Below are positions 1 to 7,033 of a stretch of 7,033 bases of DNA, one piece after another. The stretch is from contig JAGCIZ010000068.1 in the NCBI GenBank assembly GCA_017648235.1, positions 1 through 7,033 of the forward strand, written 5' to 3'. The notes under the pieces were generated by a model that saw only the letters and a list, made by a program, of their open reading frames with translations, had not been told where the DNA came from and searched no databases. Within the stretch, counting starts at the first letter, position 1, and the number at the start of each line of letters is the position of its first letter. The DNA is from Paludibacteraceae bacterium (GTDB lineage: Bacteria > Bacteroidota > Bacteroidia > Bacteroidales > Paludibacteraceae). Position numbers and translations under genes: made by a program.

Positions 1-1028
1 AAAATGTAGATTTGTATATTGGTGGAACAGAACATGCTACAGGACACTTGATTTATAGCCGTTTTTGGAATAAATTTTTGTTCGATTTGGGCGTAATTTG
101 CAAAGATGAACCATTCCAAAAACTTATCAACCAAGGAATGATTCAAGGAAGAAGTAATTTTGTTTATCGTGTTGTAGGGACAAATAAGTTTGTGTCGCTC
201 AACTTGAAAGATGAATATGAAACGCAACAAATTCACGTAGATGTAAATCTTGTGGCAAACGATGTTCTTAACATTGAGCGTTTCCGCAATTGGATGCCAG
301 AATATAAGGATGCAGAATTTATCCTTGAAAATGGAAAATATGTTTGCGGTTGGGCAGTTGAGAAAATGTCAAAATCAATGTTCAACGTGGTAAATCCTGA
401 TGATATAGTTGAGCGATATGGCGCAGATACATTGCGATTCTACGAGATGTTCCTTGGTCCATTGGAACAATCGAAACCTTGGGACACCAACGGGATTGAT
501 GGAGTTCACCGCTTTTTGCGTCGCCTTTGGGCAATGTACGAAAATGTTAGCGATGAGCAACCTTCGGCAGAAGAGTTGAAAACATTGCATAAAACAATTA
601 AGAAAATTACGTTCGATATTGAGCATTTTTCATTCAATACGTCGGTGTCTGCATTTATGATTTGTCAAAACGAACTTTCGCAACTCAAGTGCAACAAACG
701 TGAAATACTTGAGCCACTTGCAGTGCTTATTGCACCATTTGCTCCACACATTGCCGAAGAACTTTGGCATCGCTTGGGCAATGACACTACAGTTTGCGAT
801 GCTACGTTCCCTATTTGCAACGAAGAATATTTGGTAGAATCAAGCGTAAAATATCCTATTTCGTTCAACGGGAAAGTGCGTTTTACACTCGAAATGCCAG
901 CTGATATGAGCAAAGAAGATGTTGAAAAAACAGCTCTTGCCAACGAGCAAACTCAAAAATATCTTGATGGCAAATCTCCTAGAAAGGTGATTGTAGTTCC
1001 AGGAAAAATTGTAAATATAGTGTTGTAA
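1..1028 (+). CDS. leuS: Leucyl-tRNA synthetase, C-terminal part (5' truncated by window edge)
   Basis: Class I aminoacyl-tRNA synthetase that charges tRNA-Leu with leucine in the cytoplasm. The reading frame is open from base 3, with no stop before the window edge, so the gene begins outside. About 341 residues of a protein that usually has around 900 are visible. The visible part starts in the second half of the catalytic Rossmann fold, just after the editing insertion, with the family signature VDLYIGGTEHATGHL. The KMSKS loop that binds ATP is intact at bases 363-377, followed by NVVNPDDIVERYGADTLR and the conserved PLEQSKPWDTNGIDG. The helical anticodon-binding domain follows (roughly bases 470-850), then the small C-terminal domain, ending in a TAA. 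The HIGH motif and editing domain must lie upstream and cannot be checked. The TTG at base 12 is an internal leucine codon, not a start. The S41 protease gene follows after 10 bp and is probably co-transcribed. Identification is secure from the motifs. Confidence 0.97.
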   Translation, partial: NVDLYIGGTEHATGHLIYSRFWNKFLFDLGVICKDEPFQKLINQGMIQGRSNFVYRVVGTNKFVSLNLKDEYETQQIHVDVNLVANDVLNIERFRNWMPEYKDAEFILENGKYVCGWAVEKMSKSMFNVVNPDDIVERYGADTLRFYEMFLGPLEQSKPWDTNGIDGVHRFLRRLWAMYENVSDEQPSAEELKTLHKTIKKITFDIEHFSFNTSVSAFMICQNELSQLKCNKREILEPLAVLIAPFAPHIAEELWHRLGNDTTVCDATFPICNEEYLVESSVKYPISFNGKVRFTLEMPADMSKEDVEKTALANEQTQKYLDGKSPRKVIVVPGKIVNIVL

Positions 1029-1038
1029 GAAAAAAAGA

Positions 1039-2652
1039 ATGAAAAAACACATTGTTTGCATATTGGCGTTAATCTTTTGCTATTTGTCAAACGCTCAAAA
1101 TAGCAATCAAAAAACGTTTGAGATATCCAAAAATTTGGATAATTACAGTTCTATTTTACATATTATTGATCAACTTTATGTAGACTCGGTAAACTATACA
1201 TCGTTGGTACAAGGTAGTATCAATTATATGTTGTCGGAATTGGATCCTTACACTGTTTATATTCCAGAAAGTAAAGAAGAAGAGTTGAAGTTAATGACTT
1301 CTGGGGAATATGGTGGAATTGGAGCTTTAATTATGCAAAGAGGAAAAGAGGTTATTATCTCAGAACCATATGAAGGAATGCCAGCTCAAACGGCAGATTT
1401 GCGTTGCGGTGATGTGTTATTGGAAATTGATGGAAAAAGCCTTGAAGGAAAGAATACCTCAGAAGTAAGCAATTTGCTTAAAGGAGTTCCAGGTACGCAA
1501 CTTGATTTAACAATTAGAAGACCAGGAGAGAAAAAAAATCTGAAGAAAACTATCGTTAGAAAAAAAATTCAATTGCATCCTGTTCCTTATTTTGGTGTGG
1601 TAGACGATAATATTGGTTTTATTCAGTTATCGGAGTTTACTGATAAGGCAACAATAGAATTCCGACAAGCACTTGATAGCTTGGTGAAGAAGAACAATAT
1701 CTCCTCTTTAATCATAGATTTAAGAAACAATGGGGGAGGTTTAATAAATGAGGCTTGTAAAATTGCTTCGTTGTTTGTTCCAAAAAACACTGAAATAGTT
1801 TCTACGAAAGGAAAGGATGATGATCAAAACTTTTCGTACAAAACAACTTTGGATCCTGTATATGGAACAATGCCATTGGTTATTTTGACAAATGGATCAT
1901 CGGCATCGGCATCAGAAATTTTGGCAGGAGCTTTTCAGGACTTGGATAGAGCAACTATTATTGGTACCAAAACATTTGGTAAAGGTTTAGTGCAAAGTGT
2001 CAGAGAACTTCCTGGAAAAGGTTTCTTGAAATTCACAATTGCAAGATATTATACGCCAAGTGGACGATGCGTACAAGCAATTAATTACAACAATTCGTCA
2101 AAAAACAGTTCTGATAGTTCAAAAAATGTATTTTATACAAAATCGGGTCGAATGGTTCTTGGAGGAGGAGGAATAACTCCTGATTCTATTGTTTCTGCAC
2201 CCCAAAAAGACATCAACGTATCATTTCATCTCTATTCTCAAATGCTAATATTTGATTTCGCTACGAATTATGCAAGAAAACACCGACAAATAGCTCCCAT
2301 AGATGTTTTTTCTATTACAGAGCAAGATTTCAAGGAGTTTATTGCTTTTGTAAAGGAGAAAAATTTCACTTACAAACCTGAATGTGAAGAAACAATAAAC
2401 GTATTGAAAGAATATGCAAAAATGGAAGGTTACGAAGCACTAATTGCTGACGAAATAAAATCAATATCAGATAAACTTAAACCAAACATCGAAAAAGAAA
2501 TGGAGGAAAACAAGGCTGATATTATTGATTTTATCAACTTTGAAATTATAAAACGCTACTATTTCCAAAAAGGCACTATTCAATACAATCTCCGTAACGA
2601 TAAGTGCGTAGAAAAGGCTATTGAGGTTTTAAAACAAGAAAAACAACCTTAA
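1039..2652 (+). CDS. S41 family C-terminal processing serine protease (CtpA/Prc-like), exported
   Basis: A 537-aa serine endopeptidase of family S41, predicted to act in the periplasm, where such enzymes trim or degrade proteins from their C-termini. Residues 1-19 form a signal peptide (two lysines, hydrophobic core, likely cut near SNA/Q). Residues about 35-85 match the N-terminal helical region, about 90-165 a PDZ domain that recognises substrate tails (starts at GGIGALI), and about 180-385 the protease core. By comparison with E. coli Prc the catalytic Ser is S290 in the SSASASEI motif and the general-base Lys is K315 in TKTFGKGLVQ, with D301 at the conserved Asp position; all are present, so it should be active. 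GGGGITPD (376-383) closes the core. The C-terminal helical extension (about 390-537) is typical of Bacteroidota members. The ATG at 1039, 10 bp after leuS, is supported by the signal peptide. A serine/asparagine-rich stretch at 351-361 is a likely surface loop. The physiological substrate cannot be told from sequence. Confidence 0.95.
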   Translation: MKKHIVCILALIFCYLSNAQNSNQKTFEISKNLDNYSSILHIIDQLYVDSVNYTSLVQGSINYMLSELDPYTVYIPESKEEELKLMTSGEYGGIGALIMQRGKEVIISEPYEGMPAQTADLRCGDVLLEIDGKSLEGKNTSEVSNLLKGVPGTQLDLTIRRPGEKKNLKKTIVRKKIQLHPVPYFGVVDDNIGFIQLSEFTDKATIEFRQALDSLVKKNNISSLIIDLRNNGGGLINEACKIASLFVPKNTEIVSTKGKDDDQNFSYKTTLDPVYGTMPLVILTNGSSASASEILAGAFQDLDRATIIGTKTFGKGLVQSVRELPGKGFLKFTIARYYTPSGRCVQAINYNNSSKNSSDSSKNVFYTKSGRMVLGGGGITPDSIVSAPQKDINVSFHLYSQMLIFDFATNYARKHRQIAPIDVFSITEQDFKEFIAFVKEKNFTYKPECEETINVLKEYAKMEGYEALIADEIKSISDKLKPNIEKEMEENKADIIDFINFEIIKRYYFQKGTIQYNLRNDKCVEKAIEVLKQEKQP

Positions 2653-2653
2653 C

Positions 2654-4654
2654 TTAATTCTTTTTAGGAGAAAACTTGTTCCTTACATTTTCTACTCTCC
2701 GACGGATGTATGTAGGAACATTGTCTGTTGCGCTAACAGTTTCCAAACTATCAAACCGAGAAAACAGCAACGAATCGACAAAAATTTTACGAGAAATAAT
2801 CAAGTTATCCACGTTAAGTTTTTGCTGTCTACTAAAACGTTTAGGGATAGATTTTGTCAACACCAAATAGCGTTTATCATCAAAAACAAATGCTGTTTGA
2901 GAAAGTAATGTATCTGCAATAAAAGTAGGTGCAGTAGTTCTTTCTTTCAACCAATAAACTTCCGCAAGTTGCCTTGCTTCATCAGCATCACTACAAATCA
3001 CCACATTTTCCGAAAACGAAACAAGATTTATAACATTGGCTTTGGAAGAAGAAAAAATTATCATTTGTTGTTGAGAAATAGAATTGTAATGAGTAACCAA
3101 CCTTATTACAAAAAACAATAAACAACAATTTAATGAAAGATAAAACAATATAAATCTGCGATTAACCACGTAAGCTCCGAACAAAATAACCATCAGATAA
3201 AGAGCTAAAAGTTGAAATTCATCAATATAAATTTTACTCAAAGCAAAAGGCAAATGTTCGATACTTGATATCAAAAAATACATAATTTTCAATACCCACT
3301 TCAAAAGAAATGCAAGCACAACATTTAAAAATGGAACAGACGAAAAAACTAATAATAACACTGCAGAATAAATAATTACAGATGCAGCAGGAATAACCAC
3401 AAAATTGGATAGCAAAAAATATGTTGGGAACTGATGAAAATAATAAATAGAAAAAGGAGCCGTTCCTACTTGAGCTACCAATGAAACACAAACCAACTCC
3501 CAACACCAACGCAAAACTCTATTTTGAGGTTGCCAAACTGCAGACAACTTTGGCTGAAAAAACACTATTGCAATTACTGCACTGTAACTCAACTGAAATC
3601 CAACATCAAATAAATAATCGGGATTTAGCAGTAACAAAACAAATGCAGAGAAGAAAATAGTATTATAAATCTGCGATTTCCGCCCTATGGCATTCCACAA
3701 AGCCATAAGTGAAAACATTAAAGTAGCACGAGAAACAGAAGGAGAAAGTCCTGTCAAAAAAGCATAAACAATAAGAAAAATGATAATTATTATGTTCTTC
3801 AAAATAACCTGACGACGATTCTTCCCCAGAAAACCAAAAAAGAAACCAAGTATCATATAAATGATCCCCACATGCAACCCGCTAACTGCCAAAACGTGCA
3901 TTGCTCCAGTTGTACTAAAGCTTTCACGCAGTTCGGGCGTCAGTGCATCTTTATAACCCAATGTAAGTGCAGCTAAAATCCCAAATTCGTTGTCGGAAAT
4001 ATTGCAATTTTTATAAATGTTCAGTAAATAATTTCTTGCATCTTCGGCTAAATTTTTAATTGAAAACTGCTCATTATGACCTACTTTTTTCCATTTTTTG
4101 GATGAAATATACGCAGTCCCACCGAATCCTTTTCGAGAGAGATATTTTCCAAAATCAAACTCTTCAGGATTTCCTTTCAAAGAAGGTTTTGTAAATTTAG
4201 TATGTACCAGCAAAACATCATTACGACGAAGTTGAGATACCAAACTATCTTTTTGCAAATAAAGAATAGCATTTCCCTTTGTTTCCGACGTACAGATAGA
4301 ATCAGAAAACGATATTGTTTTCACTCTACACAAATACGAACGTGGTTTTTCTATAGGATTTTCCAATAATTCTACCTCGAAAAAACCTTCAACATTTTCT
4401 AGTGGAAAACGTTTTTTTTGTTCACTAAAGAAAGCAATAAAAGTTCCTATTGAGATAAAAGCAAAAAATACAGCAACACCAAAAATCCACTGCTTTTGAT
4501 AAGAAGAAATCAGTTTGTAAATTAAAAAAGTACAAATTGAAATAAAAATAGAAGCGATAAACAAAGGCTTTTGAATATCAGTTTCGTTTAATAGAATGCC
4601 AATAATCAATGCCAAACAAATCCGAAAAAACGGTGTGTTATAAAGAAAATTCAT
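2654..4654 (-). CDS. comEC: ComEC/Rec2-family DNA-uptake membrane protein, with degenerate C-terminal domain
   Basis: A 666-aa polytopic inner-membrane protein of the ComEC/Rec2 family, which forms the channel that carries single-stranded DNA into the cytoplasm during natural transformation. N-terminal membrane segments lie at about residues 8-75. A soluble OB-fold-like region (DUF4131 type) follows at about 85-195 and includes the typical GNPEEFDFGKYL. The competence domain with its many membrane helices covers about 225-520 and carries the hallmark HVLAVSGLHVG (253-263), SPSVSRATLM (304-313) and DVGFQLSYSA (350-359). Residues about 527-666 sit where longer ComEC proteins have a metallo-beta-lactamase-like nuclease domain, but no HxHxDH metal-binding motif is visible; short forms like this are common in Bacteroidota. 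The gene lies 77 bp downstream of floA, with a probable terminator between, so it may have its own weak promoter or depend on read-through. It ends one base from the convergent S41 gene. The family call is firm; an actual role in competence is inferred from the family. Confidence 0.93.
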   Translation of the reverse strand: MNFLYNTPFFRICLALIIGILLNETDIQKPLFIASIFISICTFLIYKLISSYQKQWIFGVAVFFAFISIGTFIAFFSEQKKRFPLENVEGFFEVELLENPIEKPRSYLCRVKTISFSDSICTSETKGNAILYLQKDSLVSQLRRNDVLLVHTKFTKPSLKGNPEEFDFGKYLSRKGFGGTAYISSKKWKKVGHNEQFSIKNLAEDARNYLLNIYKNCNISDNEFGILAALTLGYKDALTPELRESFSTTGAMHVLAVSGLHVGIIYMILGFFFGFLGKNRRQVILKNIIIIIFLIVYAFLTGLSPSVSRATLMFSLMALWNAIGRKSQIYNTIFFSAFVLLLLNPDYLFDVGFQLSYSAVIAIVFFQPKLSAVWQPQNRVLRWCWELVCVSLVAQVGTAPFSIYYFHQFPTYFLLSNFVVIPAASVIIYSAVLLLVFSSVPFLNVVLAFLLKWVLKIMYFLISSIEHLPFALSKIYIDEFQLLALYLMVILFGAYVVNRRFILFYLSLNCCLLFFVIRLVTHYNSISQQQMIIFSSSKANVINLVSFSENVVICSDADEARQLAEVYWLKERTTAPTFIADTLLSQTAFVFDDKRYLVLTKSIPKRFSRQQKLNVDNLIISRKIFVDSLLFSRFDSLETVSATDNVPTYIRRRVENVRNKFSPKKN

Positions 4655-4670
4655 CGCCTACTTTTGACAA

Positions 4671-4709
4671 AAAACCACCAAAAAGAACAACTGTTTTTTT
4701 GATGGTTTT
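4671..4709 (-). terminator. Probable Rho-independent terminator after floA
   Basis: On the - strand, bases 4709-4696 (AAAACCATCAAAAA) pair with 4684-4671 (TTTTTGGTGGTTTT) over 14 positions, with one G-U wobble. Inside this, AAC (4695-4693 read on the - strand) can pair with GTT (4688-4686), leaving a four-base loop and one bulged C. The 3' arm ends in a run of six U's (4674-4669). It begins 22 bp after the floA stop codon and ends 16 bp before the comEC start. The wobble pair is stable only in the - strand transcript (the + strand would have a C-A mismatch), which fits a terminator for nfeD-floA. The stem has a modest GC content, so its efficiency is uncertain. Confidence 0.7.
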
Positions 4710-4731
4710 CATTACAACGTCTAATTTTAGA

Positions 4732-5709
4732 TTATTTCTTAGGTTGTTTTGCAAGAGGCTTTGCAATTGAATCTCGCATTGCAGTATCTGCCTCTATATT
4801 TTTCATTTTATAATAATCCATAATTCCTAAGTTTCCAGAACGGAACGCTTCCGCCATTGCTTGAGGAACCTCTGCCTCCGCTTGAATCACAGTTGCTCGC
4901 GCTTCTTGAGCTTTTGCTTTCATTTCCTGTTCCAAAGCCACTGCCATTGCTCTACGCTCTTCTGCTTTAGCTTGGGCAATATTTTTGTCTGCCTCTGCTT
5001 GATCCATTTGAAGTTGAGCACCGATATTTTTACCTATATCAATATCAGCAATATCAATTGAAAGAATCTCAAAAGCTGTTCCTGCATCTAATCCCTTTCT
5101 CAATACAAGTTTTGATATCGAATCTGGGTTTTCAAGGACAGACTTATGAGAATCGCTTGATCCAATCGAAGAAACAATTCCCTCACCTACACGAGCTAAA
5201 ATAGTATCCTCCCCTGCTCCACCAACCAACTGCTTGATATTAGCACGAACCGTTACTCTTGCTTTAGCTATAAGTTGTATACCATCTTTAGCCACAGCCG
5301 TAACAGGAGGAGTATCAATAACCTTTGGGTTAACCGACATTTGCACAGCTTCGAAAACATCACGACCTGCCAAGTCAATAGCCGTTGCCATTTGGAATGT
5401 CAAGTCAATATTAGCTTTGTTTGCAGAAACAAGCGCATGAACAACACGTACAATATTTCCTCCTGCCAAATAGTGAGCTTCTAAACTATCCCTTTTCACA
5501 TCTTTCAGACCTGCTTTGTGCGCCTCAATCATACACTCCACAATTTTGTATGGCGGAACTTTACGAATACGCATTAAAAACAACTGAATAAGCGAAATGC
5601 TTACTCCCGATACTTTTGCCGATACCCACAACAAGAAAGGCACATAATAGAAAAACACAATGGCGCAAATAGCCACCACCGACAACAAAATAATTTCAAA
5701 TAAGTTCAT
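4732..5709 (-). CDS. floA: Flotillin-like protein FloA
   Basis: A 325-aa membrane-anchored scaffold protein of the FloA (UPF0365, formerly YqfA) family, which oligomerises in functional membrane microdomains and affects membrane fluidity and the assembly of membrane complexes. The length is close to the 331 aa of the Bacillus subtilis protein. A hydrophobic N-terminal anchor covers residues about 4-30. An SPFH/PHB-like region follows to about 225, with family-specific stretches AGRDVFEAVQMSVNPKVIDT (114-133), VGGAGEDTILARVGEG (162-177) and SSIGSSDSHKSVLENP (180-195). Residues about 232-290 are rich in Ala, Glu, Gln and Lys (QAEADKNIAQAKAEERRAMA) and should form the coiled coil used in oligomerisation. 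The diagnostic tail GNLGIMDYYKMKNIEADTAM is at 292-311. The gene lies 38 bp downstream of the short nfeD gene, the same pairing seen in many bacteria, and appears to share its promoter. No Shine-Dalgarno sequence is visible before the ATG; the upstream bases are AT-rich, as is usual in Bacteroidota. Confidence 0.97.
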   Translation of the reverse strand: MNLFEIILLSVVAICAIVFFYYVPFLLWVSAKVSGVSISLIQLFLMRIRKVPPYKIVECMIEAHKAGLKDVKRDSLEAHYLAGGNIVRVVHALVSANKANIDLTFQMATAIDLAGRDVFEAVQMSVNPKVIDTPPVTAVAKDGIQLIAKARVTVRANIKQLVGGAGEDTILARVGEGIVSSIGSSDSHKSVLENPDSISKLVLRKGLDAGTAFEILSIDIADIDIGKNIGAQLQMDQAEADKNIAQAKAEERRAMAVALEQEMKAKAQEARATVIQAEAEVPQAMAEAFRSGNLGIMDYYKMKNIEADTAMRDSIAKPLAKQPKK

Positions 5710-5747
5710 AATATTTATGCAATTAAAAGGTTTCTATATAGGAAAGA

Positions 5748-6203
5748 TTATTTTACAGTAACAATATTACCATTTATTTCTATCACCTCTACTTCTTGAT
5801 TCTCTTCAATGAACCCTACAGTGGATTTTGCCTCAACAGTTATATCATTGATAAAGACCCTACCCATAGGAGCCAAACGTGATGTTGTTTTGCCTTTATC
5901 TCCAAGTTTAATTTTATCCGAAATCAAATCCACTTTACTTTCAATATCAGTAGTAAGTGCCATTTTTTCAAGAGTTCTTGCCTTGATAAATAGATAAACA
6001 CCAAGAGCCAAAATTCCCAAACTTACAAAAAGTACTATGTGTCCTGCCGTTGAACTTATATTTACATAAGCTAGATAATCCGCCCCAACCAATGCCGCAA
6101 TCCCACAAATACCAGCAAAAGAAAGTCCAGGGAGCAAGAACAATTCCATCAAAATAAGTCCCAAACCAGCCGCTAACAACAATATAACCGTTAAAATATC
6201 CAT
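5748..6203 (-). CDS. Short NfeD-like membrane protein (partner of FloA)
   Basis: A 151-aa NfeD-family protein. Three membrane helices are visible at residues about 4-24, 27-47 and 54-74, followed by a linker and a C-terminal OB-fold domain at about 95-151, with the family pattern GDKGKTTSRLAPMGRVFIND (101-120) and GFIEENQEVEVIEINGNIVTV near the end. This is the short form. It has no ClpP-class serine protease domain, which the longer NfeD protein YqeZ of the Bacillus yqeZ-yqfA pair carries. NfeD proteins are encoded next to SPFH proteins and are thought to interact with them through the OB fold. Here floA follows directly, so a role in FloA assembly in the membrane is inferred. The start at 6203 is the only ATG giving a proper first helix and lies just downstream of a promoter-like sequence. 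The product is often annotated as a hypothetical or nodulation-efficiency protein; that name says nothing about nodulation here. Confidence 0.92.
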   Translation of the reverse strand: MDILTVILLLAAGLGLILMELFLLPGLSFAGICGIAALVGADYLAYVNISSTAGHIVLFVSLGILALGVYLFIKARTLEKMALTTDIESKVDLISDKIKLGDKGKTTSRLAPMGRVFINDITVEAKSTVGFIEENQEVEVIEINGNIVTVK

Positions 6204-6223
6204 CTTTTGAAAATTTAATTTCT

Positions 6224-6254
6224 CAAAGGTAAATAAAATGTTTTCAAAAATAAA
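6224..6254 (-). promoter_or_regulatory. Putative Bacteroidota-type promoter for nfeD-floA
   Basis: On the - strand, bases 6231-6224 read TACCTTTG, an exact match to the Bacteroidota -7 consensus TAnnTTTG. The -33 position (6254-6251), separated by 19 bases, reads TTTA, which is 3 of 4 against TTTG. Transcription would start around base 6217, leaving a leader of about 14 bases before the nfeD ATG at 6203. The site lies in the 63-bp gap between the PAP2 gene and nfeD. Such short boxes occur by chance in AT-rich DNA, but the position and strand are right. Confidence 0.5.
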
Positions 6255-6266
6255 TTACAAGCAAAA

Positions 6267-6929
6267 TTATTTTTTCTTGAATATGGAATAAAGATTTTCC
6301 TCTTGCCATTCGTAAGTTTTATGCGAATAAAACCAATAAGTTAGAAGCGTTACCACAACACCAATAACTGATCCAACTAAAACATCTTCAGCAAAATGTT
6401 GAGAAAGGTAAATACGAGAATAACCAACTAGCACCGCAATCAGAAGAAAAGTCACCGAAGTCCAAGTTCGCTTGCAAATAAGCGAAAGAGCCAACATAAA
6501 GGCAAAAACAGAGGCAGTATGACCGCTAGGAAAACTTAGCATCGAATGCACACTAACGCCATCAACTTGATGCAAAATAACATCAGGAAAATTTTCAGCA
6601 AAAAACACCTTTGGGCGAGGCACATTTAAGATATGCTTTATCGGTTGAACTACAAGTGTTACAGCTAATTGAGAAAGCAATATAAAATAAGCATATCCAA
6701 ACCTATAAAACAAAAAAATTGCCGCCACTATAAAAGGAACATTTCCTCCAACTTCGGTTATGTATTTGAAAAATACATCTGTAAACGAAACAACATTTGC
6801 ACTACATTTCGAAATCCAATTAATGGTCAACATTTCATGTAGAGAACCCTTATCGTAGAGAAAAATCATAGTTCCTAAAGTCAGTAGAAACAGCATAAAC
6901 AATATGTAAAACCACAACGTTTTTTTCAT
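6267..6929 (-). CDS. PAP2-family membrane phosphatase (lipid phosphatase)
   Basis: A 220-aa integral membrane phosphatase of the type 2 phosphatidic acid phosphatase (PAP2) superfamily. All three catalytic motifs are present and intact: KxxxxxxRP as KHILNVPRP (98-106), PSGH as SFPSGHTAS (132-140), and SRxxxxxHxxxD as SRIYLSQHFAED (171-182), with H178 as the expected nucleophile and H137 in motif 2. About six membrane helices are seen (roughly 5-25, 63-76, 78-96, 136-152, 156-171 and 181-201), with the active site expected on the periplasmic face. Likely substrates are undecaprenyl pyrophosphate, phosphatidylglycerol phosphate or lipid A phosphates; motifs alone do not separate these. The N-terminal MKK plus hydrophobic stretch supports the ATG at 6929. 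The gene starts 19 bp after the stop of the gene to its right and is probably co-transcribed with it. Confidence 0.93.
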   Translation of the reverse strand: MKKTLWFYILFMLFLLTLGTMIFLYDKGSLHEMLTINWISKCSANVVSFTDVFFKYITEVGGNVPFIVAAIFLFYRFGYAYFILLSQLAVTLVVQPIKHILNVPRPKVFFAENFPDVILHQVDGVSVHSMLSFPSGHTASVFAFMLALSLICKRTWTSVTFLLIAVLVGYSRIYLSQHFAEDVLVGSVIGVVVTLLTYWFYSHKTYEWQEENLYSIFKKK

Positions 6930-6948
6930 TGATCGCTTCTATTTAAAG

Positions 6949-7033
6949 TTATTTCATTTGTGGATATCGCACATAAAAAGAAAATCCATTTTTGGAATAC
7001 AAAAACTGAACATCTTTTGTTCCTTTTTCAAAA
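6949..7033 (-). CDS. C-terminal end of an unidentified gene (truncated by window edge)
   Basis: Read on the - strand from base 7032, a frame stays open to a TAA at 6951-6949 and encodes 27 residues ending GFSFYVRYPQMK. I do not recognise it. Alternating polar and aromatic residues suggest beta strands, as at the end of a secreted or outer-membrane protein, but that is a guess. Support for a real gene is positional: the stop lies 19 bp before the PAP2 start on the same strand, typical operon spacing. A second frame of the same strand is also open for about 25 codons and ends in a TGA nearby. I prefer the first because its composition is more protein-like, being less dense in Met, Cys and Phe. 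Confidence 0.5.
   Translation of the reverse strand, partial: FEKGTKDVQFLYSKNGFSFYVRYPQMK

Noticed and set aside
12..14. TTG as a start codon for the leftmost gene
   Set aside because: The frame continues upstream to base 3 with the family residues NVD, so this is an internal leucine of leuS.
375..943. Two antisense open frames of 83 and 92 codons within leuS
   Set aside because: They are shadows of leuS, whose conserved motifs run through the whole stretch; no start context or protein features support them.
840..1061. 73-codon antisense frame across the leuS-protease junction
   Set aside because: It overlaps two secure genes on the opposite strand and its translation is low-complexity Phe/His-rich sequence.
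3234..3509. 91-codon open frame on the - strand inside comEC
   Set aside because: It lies wholly within the well-supported comEC gene in another frame, and its Cys/Phe-rich translation has no recognisable motif.
4720..4731. Small inverted repeat TCTAATTTTAGA next to the floA stop
   Set aside because: The arms are only 5 bp with a 2-base centre; this is too short to be a stable hairpin and expected by chance in AT-rich DNA.
4861..5484. Three + strand open frames inside floA
   Set aside because: They are antisense shadows of the conserved FloA coding sequence, with no motifs.
1..7033. Possible mobile, CRISPR, phage or defence system
   Set aside because: There is no transposase, integrase, terminal repeat, spaced direct repeat array or defence-type domain; every complete gene belongs to a known housekeeping or membrane family.

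Overview
This is an ordinary-looking stretch of bacterial chromosome, most likely from the Bacteroidota and probably Bacteroidales. The evidence is the moderately AT-rich DNA, the general lack of Shine-Dalgarno sequences, a TAnnTTTG-type promoter box, and protein forms typical of that phylum: a LeuRS with the usual Bacteroidota C-terminal half, an S41 protease of about 540 aa with a long helical tail, and a short ComEC without an intact metallo-beta-lactamase domain. I cannot name a genus.

Layout: the + strand carries the 3' part of leuS (cut by the left edge), followed after 10 bp by a complete S41/CtpA-type periplasmic protease; the two look co-transcribed. Everything to the right is on the - strand. 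Read in the direction of transcription, from right to left, it holds: the last ~27 codons of an unidentified gene cut by the right edge, a PAP2-family membrane phosphatase, a short NfeD-like membrane protein, the flotillin-like protein FloA, and a ComEC/Rec2 membrane protein. The S41 gene and comEC converge tail to tail with a single base between their stop codons.

Transcription units inferred for the - strand: the unknown gene and the PAP2 gene (19 bp apart) form one unit. The nfeD-floA pair appears to start at a Bacteroidota-type promoter just upstream of nfeD. A strong 14-bp hairpin with a U-rich tail sits between floA and comEC and probably ends the nfeD-floA transcript. NfeD and FloA are a well-known functional pair that organises membrane microdomains. 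ComEC is the DNA-uptake channel family. The PAP2 enzyme acts on lipid phosphates, so much of the - strand concerns the inner membrane, although the units look independent rather than one pathway.

I found no mobile element, CRISPR array, RNA gene or phage signal, and nothing that convincingly forms a new system. The findings below are modest points about variant domain architecture and gene boundaries. There is no gene-free stretch longer than about 80 bases.
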